A DNA stretch of 20,159 nt. It comes from a virus. A program made the translations under genes and the position numbers. The stretch's first letter is position 1. Each line of letters begins with the position of its first letter. The notes below the pieces were generated by a model. It did no database searches. It was not told the origin of the DNA and saw only the letters and a list, made by a program, of their open reading frames with translations. Location of the stretch: positions 1 through 20,159 of the IMG/VR virus record IMGVR_UViG_3300020478_000094; one strand, given 5' to 3'. Below are positions 17,214 through 20,159 of this stretch, one piece after another.

Positions 17214-18389
17214 TTAAGAAGCGTTAGCTGGATATGTAGATCCAAATGCGGCTGGCTTAGTAGTTGTACCTGCGAATAGTTCAACGCAAGCAGCAGGGTT
17301 TAGGAAGTCGGCACCCATGGCGAGACGTCCGAGTATCACATCACCTTGGTAGATGACTGATACATCTCCTGAAGTTACTTGAACTTGAGGTCCAATTGCT
17401 TCAACAACACCTGCAGCTTCTTTCTGGAAGATTAGTCCACAGCTGTTAGCGAAGTTTGAAGCTTGTCCGTATTCATTGTTAACACCTGTAACAGAAGCAC
17501 GGGCATCTTCAATTCCTACATCTACAAACGATCCAGTATTACCAGGATTGGTTGTATTAGTATCTACGGTATTATCATTACCAGATGATGGTATGTACTT
17601 AGTACCGTACTTACTTAGGAATGGTACATTCATTGATTTGAAGATCTTAATGCCTGCAATTTCAATGATTCCATTTCCTGACTGAAGAGCATCACCTTGC
17701 TCATCACGGTTAATTAGGTTGTTACCATTAACGTCTTTGATGAGAGCATAGTATTGCCTTGGATTCAGTACAGCAACACGACCATCACCACTAATTCCTT
17801 TCTCGTCTAATGCTGCAGCTGCATCATAGAATGCAGTCACAAGATTAGCTGAAACTAGAGAGTCGTTTGCATCTGAACCAGCTCCAACTTGGATCTGTGT
17901 TCCACCTGGTTCTACGAAGTTAGCCTTCGTGATAGGTGATGCAATACGAGCACCTTTAGAAATAGCTCTAAAGATTAAACGGTCATATTTTTCTGCGAGT
18001 GCGTAGCCGATCTTCTTTGAGATCTCACCACGTAACTCATAATGTGCAAGTGTTTCATCTAATTCATAGACGAAGGCACTTGATACTAGAAGATCATCTA
18101 CTGTGATAGTCTTCTCTGCTACTGGAGGAGCACCGTCAGTGTTACCTAAGATAGCGTTTCCTGGAGTATGATACTCAGCTGTGGTGCGACCTGTGTAAAT
18201 GAACTGTAATGACTTACCGTTCTTTAAGGTACGCTTCATAACTAGATCCCTTGCAATAGTATTGCGTTGGAATCCTTTGAACATCTCTCCACTAAACAGC
18301 TTCAGGTATAAAGCACGGGCATCGTTAGCAGCATTCAGTTGACCTGGCCTGGTGAGGCTGGTCGTTAAGTCTGAACTCTGATGAGCCAT
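17214..18389 (-). CDS. Major capsid protein, T7 gp10-like
   Basis: This 391-residue protein has the typical cyanopodovirus capsid start (MAHQSSDLTTSLTRPGQLN) and the early conserved pattern LYLKLFSGEMFKGFQRNT, corresponding to the T7 gp10 HK97-fold N-arm. Further family-like segments are the TAEYHTPG region near residue 70 and VAVLNPRQYYALIKDVNG near residue 205. The length is close to T7 gp10A (345) and to marine relatives. It forms the icosahedral shell. It has its own structured leader and a promoter-like sequence upstream, and a stable hairpin downstream, suggesting strong separate expression. There is no Shine-Dalgarno at the start (TTAAACAATG). No frameshifted longer form like T7 gp10B is evident. 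Confidence 0.93.
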   Translation of the reverse strand: MAHQSSDLTTSLTRPGQLNAANDARALYLKLFSGEMFKGFQRNTIARDLVMKRTLKNGKSLQFIYTGRTTAEYHTPGNAILGNTDGAPPVAEKTITVDDLLVSSAFVYELDETLAHYELRGEISKKIGYALAEKYDRLIFRAISKGARIASPITKANFVEPGGTQIQVGAGSDANDSLVSANLVTAFYDAAAALDEKGISGDGRVAVLNPRQYYALIKDVNGNNLINRDEQGDALQSGNGIIEIAGIKIFKSMNVPFLSKYGTKYIPSSGNDNTVDTNTTNPGNTGSFVDVGIEDARASVTGVNNEYGQASNFANSCGLIFQKEAAGVVEAIGPQVQVTSGDVSVIYQGDVILGRLAMGADFLNPAACVELFAGTTTKPAAFGSTYPANAS

Positions 18390-18596
18390 TGTTTAATGTA
18401 AAATAAAAGTTTATATAATTTCTTCAGCTGAAAATTTTTGCGCTATATTTAATCAAGTTGTGGTCTTTCCCACCGTCTAGACGGCTAAGGGTATCCGACG
18501 TATCGGGCCAAAGCCAATTAGTCAGAGGTCCGACACTGAGGTGCCTCTAACCAAGCCTTACCTTGTCTATGATAATTGACATGTAAGGTTTCTATC
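18390..18596 (-). ncRNA. GC-rich structured leader of the capsid mRNA (candidate RNA element)
   Basis: This intergenic stretch has no open frame. Its core (about 18473-18560) is near 55% GC in an otherwise AT-rich genome and folds into successive minus-strand hairpins. They are: 18588-18556 (CCTTAC/GTAAGG with inner TGTC/GACA); 18554-18518 (an 11-bp stem TTGGTTAGAGG/CCTCTGACTAA with two G-U pairs); 18506-18495 (CCGA-UACG-UCGG, a UNCG-type tetraloop); 18484-18473 (CCGT-CTAG-ACGG palindrome); and 18473-18460 (GTGG/CCAC). The last 60 bases before the capsid ATG are AT-rich and unstructured. It could be a stabilising 5' leader, a processing region or a regulatory RNA. I match it to no known RNA family. 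Confidence 0.55.
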
Positions 18597-18604
18597 ATTA
18601 TAAA
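18576..18604 (+). promoter_or_regulatory. Consensus-like sigma-70 promoter, antisense direction
   Basis: On the plus strand TTGACA (18576-18581, exact consensus), a 17-base spacer and TATAAA (18599-18604, 5 of 6) form a textbook promoter. It would start near 18611 and transcribe rightwards, antisense to the 62-residue gene and the exported-protein gene. Its -10 shares bases with the minus-strand TATAAT. Confidence 0.45.
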
Positions 18605-18624
18605 AAAGGATAGGAGTAAGTAAA
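18597..18624 (-). promoter_or_regulatory. Sigma-70-like promoter for the capsid transcript
   Basis: On the minus strand an exact TATAAT (18602-18597) lies 16 bases after TTTACT (18624-18619, 4 of 6 to TTGACA). A start near 18590 would give the capsid mRNA a leader of about 200 bases containing all the hairpins described above. The -10 box overlaps the U-tract of the upstream terminator. It could alternatively be chance in AT-rich DNA, and a phage RNA polymerase promoter elsewhere is not excluded. Confidence 0.45.
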
Positions 18625-18633
18625 CCCCTATCC
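18602..18633 (-). terminator. Intrinsic terminator after the 62-residue gene
   Basis: The minus strand reads GGATAGG, a 12-base loop, CCTATCC, then TTTTTT: a perfect 7-bp stem followed by six U. It begins 8 bases after the TAA stop of the 62-residue gene, and so separates the psbA/oxygenase/exported-protein block from the capsid gene. Confidence 0.75.
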
Positions 18634-18641
18634 ATAATTCA

Positions 18642-18830
18642 TTAACTCGTGAGAGCTTCTTCCAAAGAATTGTAATCAATGTCATCATCAACTCCAGGTG
18701 GTTGTTGATCGCTAGGACTGGTATCTACATGCTCTTCAGGTTTATCGTGATGAGCATATGCATCTGCTGGTTCTTCAATGAGAGAGTAAGCAGATGGACC
18801 TGCTCTCATTTGCGAGGATTGATGTGCCAT
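18642..18830 (-). CDS. Hypothetical acidic 62-residue protein sharing MAHQSS with the capsid
   Basis: I do not recognise this protein. It opens with MAHQSS, identical to the first six residues of the major capsid protein. It becomes Pro-rich and strongly acidic (14 Asp/Glu against 2 Lys/Arg overall), ending in DDDIDYNSLEEALTS. It has no membrane segment or signal. At DNA level the shared hexapeptide uses different codons (for example TCC against AGT for serine), so it is not a recent copy. It starts 9 bases after the stop of the exported-protein gene and is followed by a terminator. Small acidic proteins beside a capsid gene may be scaffolding fragments, decoration or assembly factors. T7 scaffold is far longer (about 300 residues). 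The role remains open. Confidence 0.65.
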   Translation of the reverse strand: MAHQSSQMRAGPSAYSLIEEPADAYAHHDKPEEHVDTSPSDQQPPGVDDDIDYNSLEEALTS

Positions 18831-18839
18831 AATTAGAAT

Positions 18840-19196
18840 CTAGAATTTGAATTTAGCGCCTATCTTTGTACCATAAGCTGTATCATTAACAGAATCTGTT
18901 AGGAAAGATACTTCACCGTAGATGTCAAGCTTCTCTGAAGCAGCAACGGATACTCCGCCTTTGCCTGAGAAATCTGTGTCACCATCGGCTCCATCAGGAG
19001 AACCGAATGCAGGACCACCTTGAATGTAATATCCAAGAGCACCTACCTCACCTTCATAACCAAGATGAAGATCAGTATTTCTACCTGTATAATTATTTCC
19101 TGTATAAGATGCGTTAGACTCAGCGTTGATATAGACGCCAGCCATTGCAGGAGTCGAAGCGAGAGTTGCCGCTAGGGCTAGTGCAATTTTTTTCAT
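18840..19196 (-). CDS. Sec-exported outer-membrane beta-barrel-like protein
   Basis: This 118-residue protein has a classic signal peptide: MKK, a hydrophobic core ALALAATLAS, and an Ala-Met-Ala site before Gly at about residue 20. The ~99-residue mature part alternates polar and hydrophobic residues in about six strands rich in Gly, Tyr and Phe (DLHLGYEG, LGYYIQGGPAFG, LDIYGEVSFL), and ends in KIGAKFKF with a C-terminal Phe. These are hallmarks of outer-membrane proteins recognised by BamA. The start is fixed by the signal peptide. It has no Shine-Dalgarno and lies 9 bases after the stop of a 16-codon micro-ORF, suggesting coupled translation. The family is unknown to me. Superinfection exclusion by masking a receptor, or solute uptake, are inferences. 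A small secreted non-barrel protein is the alternative. Confidence 0.75.
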   Translation of the reverse strand: MKKIALALAATLASTPAMAGVYINAESNASYTGNNYTGRNTDLHLGYEGEVGALGYYIQGGPAFGSPDGADGDTDFSGKGGVSVAASEKLDIYGEVSFLTDSVNDTAYGTKIGAKFKF

Positions 19197-19205
19197 GTAA
19201 ATAAA

Positions 19206-19256
19206 TTAAATGTTTTTTGTGTAAGTTACACCACGATACTTAAGTCTTACTGACAT
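19206..19256 (-). CDS. 16-residue micropeptide with YRGxxY motif (downstream-peptide type)
   Basis: A 16-codon frame reads MSVRLKYRGVTYTKNI. A good Shine-Dalgarno (GGAG) lies seven bases before the ATG at 19256. The KYRGVTY core resembles the YRGxxY motif I recall from short cyanobacterial proteins (DUF4278-type), including peptides encoded directly after 'downstream-peptide' glutamine RNAs. Here the frame lies about 20 bases after just such an RNA-like sequence. Its stop is 9 bases before the start of the exported-protein gene, which lacks its own ribosome site, so it may act as a leader for that gene as well as encode a functional peptide. It is too short for ordinary gene finders. The recognition rests on motif memory and position. 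Confidence 0.6.
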   Translation of the reverse strand: MSVRLKYRGVTYTKNI

Positions 19257-19271
19257 AGTAATTCTCCAGTA

Positions 19272-19328
19272 CCACAACCCCGTTCCATGCTGTGGTTTCA
19301 TGCGTCCTAATAAAAGGATGAACGGACG
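19272..19328 (-). ncRNA. Glutamine riboswitch-like RNA (downstream-peptide / glnA family)
   Basis: The minus strand carries the conserved words CGTTCATCC (19324-19316), GGACGCATG (19307-19299) and GGAACGGGG (19286-19278) in the order and spacing of the cyanobacterial glutamine aptamers (glnA and Downstream-peptide motifs). CCGTTC pairs with GAACGG (6 bp), TCC with GGA in a hairpin, and CATG with CATG. A further CCACA/TGTGG pairing just before the ribosome site could act as the expression switch. It lies between the oxygenase stop and a YRG micropeptide, the known context of the downstream-peptide class. By established knowledge these RNAs bind glutamine. The direction of control here is not visible from sequence. 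Confidence 0.7.
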
Positions 19329-19338
19329 TGGTGTTAGG

Positions 19339-19884
19339 CTACTGTGTTAGCCAAGTGTTTATAGTATATCTATAGGTGTCATTAATTGGAGCTGCTACTT
19401 CATGAGGATGTGTAAAGTATACAGGGAATGTAATTACATCTCCAGCTTCAAGTCTTAGATGTAAGTCTTGTTTAGGGAAATGAAATAACCCTCCCTCATA
19501 GTTACTGTTCAATGCCATAATCAAACTAACATTTCTTAGCTGATTAGTTGTTGGACATAGCGGACCATCCACATGTAATCTAGTAGCTCCATATATTTTT
19601 CTAAGTTGATATGTAACTGAACCAGATATTGTTATAAATTTATCTCGTTCTCTTAGTTTGTTTACAACTTTATCTACAATTTTAAATACCTTTTCATCTA
19701 GTGATTTGTATTTAGGATTATTTAATAGTAGATAATTAGCTTGTACATTATGTCCTTTACCATAGACTTCTTCTTGAGCTAGATCTTCATCCTTGTCATA
19801 TGTATCTATTAGTAATTGACATAATGAAGGAGGTACAATTCTATGAAAAACTTTTACCTCCTCATGTGGGTGGGACGTAGACAT
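19339..19884 (-). CDS. 2-oxoglutarate/Fe(II)-dependent oxygenase
   Basis: This 181-residue protein carries the Fe(II) triad of the prolyl-4-hydroxylase-like superfamily: His104-x-Asp106 (in RLHVDGP) and His161 (in HPHEVAAPI). Arg172 (in TYRYTINTWL) sits where 2-oxoglutarate is bound. The GGLFHFP and LEAGDVITFP segments between them match the double-stranded beta-helix core, so the enzyme looks intact. Such oxygenases are common in cyanophages. Their substrates (protein, nucleic acid or small molecule) are generally unknown, and nothing here identifies one. The start shares one base with the psbA stop (TAATG) and lacks a ribosome site of its own, so it should be translated from the psbA message. 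The stop is TAG, ten bases before the glutamine-riboswitch-like element. Confidence 0.88.
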   Translation of the reverse strand: MSTSHPHEEVKVFHRIVPPSLCQLLIDTYDKDEDLAQEEVYGKGHNVQANYLLLNNPKYKSLDEKVFKIVDKVVNKLRERDKFITISGSVTYQLRKIYGATRLHVDGPLCPTTNQLRNVSLIMALNSNYEGGLFHFPKQDLHLRLEAGDVITFPVYFTHPHEVAAPINDTYRYTINTWLTQ

Positions 19885-20159
19885 TACGCTAAGTCAAGTG
19901 GAAAATTATGAGCGTTCCTTTCATGCATTACTTCCATACCTAGGTTAGCCCTGTTGAGCACATCAGCCCATGTCGGAACCACCCTGCCATTGGAATCAAC
20001 AACTGATTGATTGAAGTTGAAACCGTTGAGATTAAAAGCCATGGTGCTGACTCCCATAGAGGTAAGCCATATGCAAATGACGGGGAAAACAGCAAGGAAA
20101 AAGTGAAGGCTGCGACTATTATTAAAGCTGGCGTATTGAAAGATAAGCCTACCAAAGTA
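19884..20159 (-). CDS. psbA: Photosystem II D1 protein, C-terminal part (5' end outside window)
   Basis: The last 91 codons and stop of psbA run in from the right edge. Counting back from the final Ala as residue 344, the landmarks fall in place: Phe255 and Ser264 of the QB pocket, His272 (non-haem iron ligand), His332, Glu333, His337, Asp342 and Ala344 (Mn4CaO5 cluster ligands, in [15 protein letters not shown]). D1 is the fast-turning-over reaction-centre protein, and phage copies keep photosynthesis running during infection. The frame stops directly after Ala344, without the C-terminal extension that most cyanobacterial D1 precursors carry. Local GC is clearly higher than in the virion genes, as expected for a gene of cyanobacterial origin. 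The TAA stop overlaps the oxygenase ATG. Confidence 0.95.
   Translation of the reverse strand, partial: YFGRLIFQYASFNNSRSLHFFLAVFPVICIWLTSMGVSTMAFNLNGFNFNQSVVDSNGRVVPTWADVLNRANLGMEVMHERNAHNFPLDLA

Noticed and set aside
17476-17685. Plus-strand frame opposite the capsid gene
   Set aside because: It is antisense to conserved capsid coding sequence and has no features of its own.
18378-18384. CTGATGA word resembling a hammerhead ribozyme core (plus strand)
   Set aside because: It is the complement of the capsid start codons, and no matching GAAA core or flanking stems were found.
18500-18570. Possible tRNA (GGTTAGAGG segment resembling a D-arm)
   Set aside because: No 7-bp acceptor stem, no TTCGA loop and no 3' CCA-type end can be placed.
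19940-20155. 71-residue hydrophobic frame at the right edge
   Set aside because: It is a shifted frame across psbA. The true D1 frame matches the known residues up to Ala344.

Overview
This window is part of a T7-like podovirus that infects marine picocyanobacteria (Prochlorococcus or Synechococcus). Three things support this. First, the 3' end of a photosystem II D1 gene (psbA) lies at the right edge. Second, the T7 virion gene order follows: major capsid, tail tube A, tail tube B, three internal virion (ejection) proteins, tail fibre. Third, the DNA is strongly AT-rich, as in Prochlorococcus and its phages. Every credible gene is on the minus strand, so transcription runs from high to low coordinates. 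No gene of this kind from a host chromosome is present apart from the phage-borne psbA and possibly the oxygenase.

Layout in the direction of transcription: psbA 3' end (20159-19884); a 2-oxoglutarate/Fe(II) oxygenase fused to it by a TAATG stop/start overlap; a 142-base intergenic region holding a glutamine-riboswitch-like RNA and a 16-codon peptide with a YRGxxY motif; a Sec-exported, beta-barrel-like protein; a 62-residue acidic protein starting with the same MAHQSS as the capsid protein; an intrinsic terminator overlapped by a sigma-70-like promoter; a GC-rich, hairpin-rich leader of about 200 bases; then the capsid gene, a UUCG hairpin, and an uninterrupted, tightly packed run of tail, ejection and fibre genes to the left edge. 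The last six genes (gp17-like fibre, 198, 102, 381, 86 and >320 residues) look like an adsorption cassette with modules shared between them. The stretch has no gap over 300 bases.

The genes form two functional blocks. The right block (psbA, oxygenase, exported protein) acts on the infected cell. psbA sustains photosynthesis, and the riboswitch-like element suggests that part of this block senses nitrogen status through glutamine. The left block builds the virion. The portal, scaffold and terminase genes expected in such a phage are not in the window. The most notable candidate system is the glutamine riboswitch / micropeptide / outer-membrane-protein module at about 18840-19330. The next is the structured leader and overlapping bidirectional promoter in front of the capsid gene. 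Function assignments rest on reading motifs and gene order by eye, with no database search.
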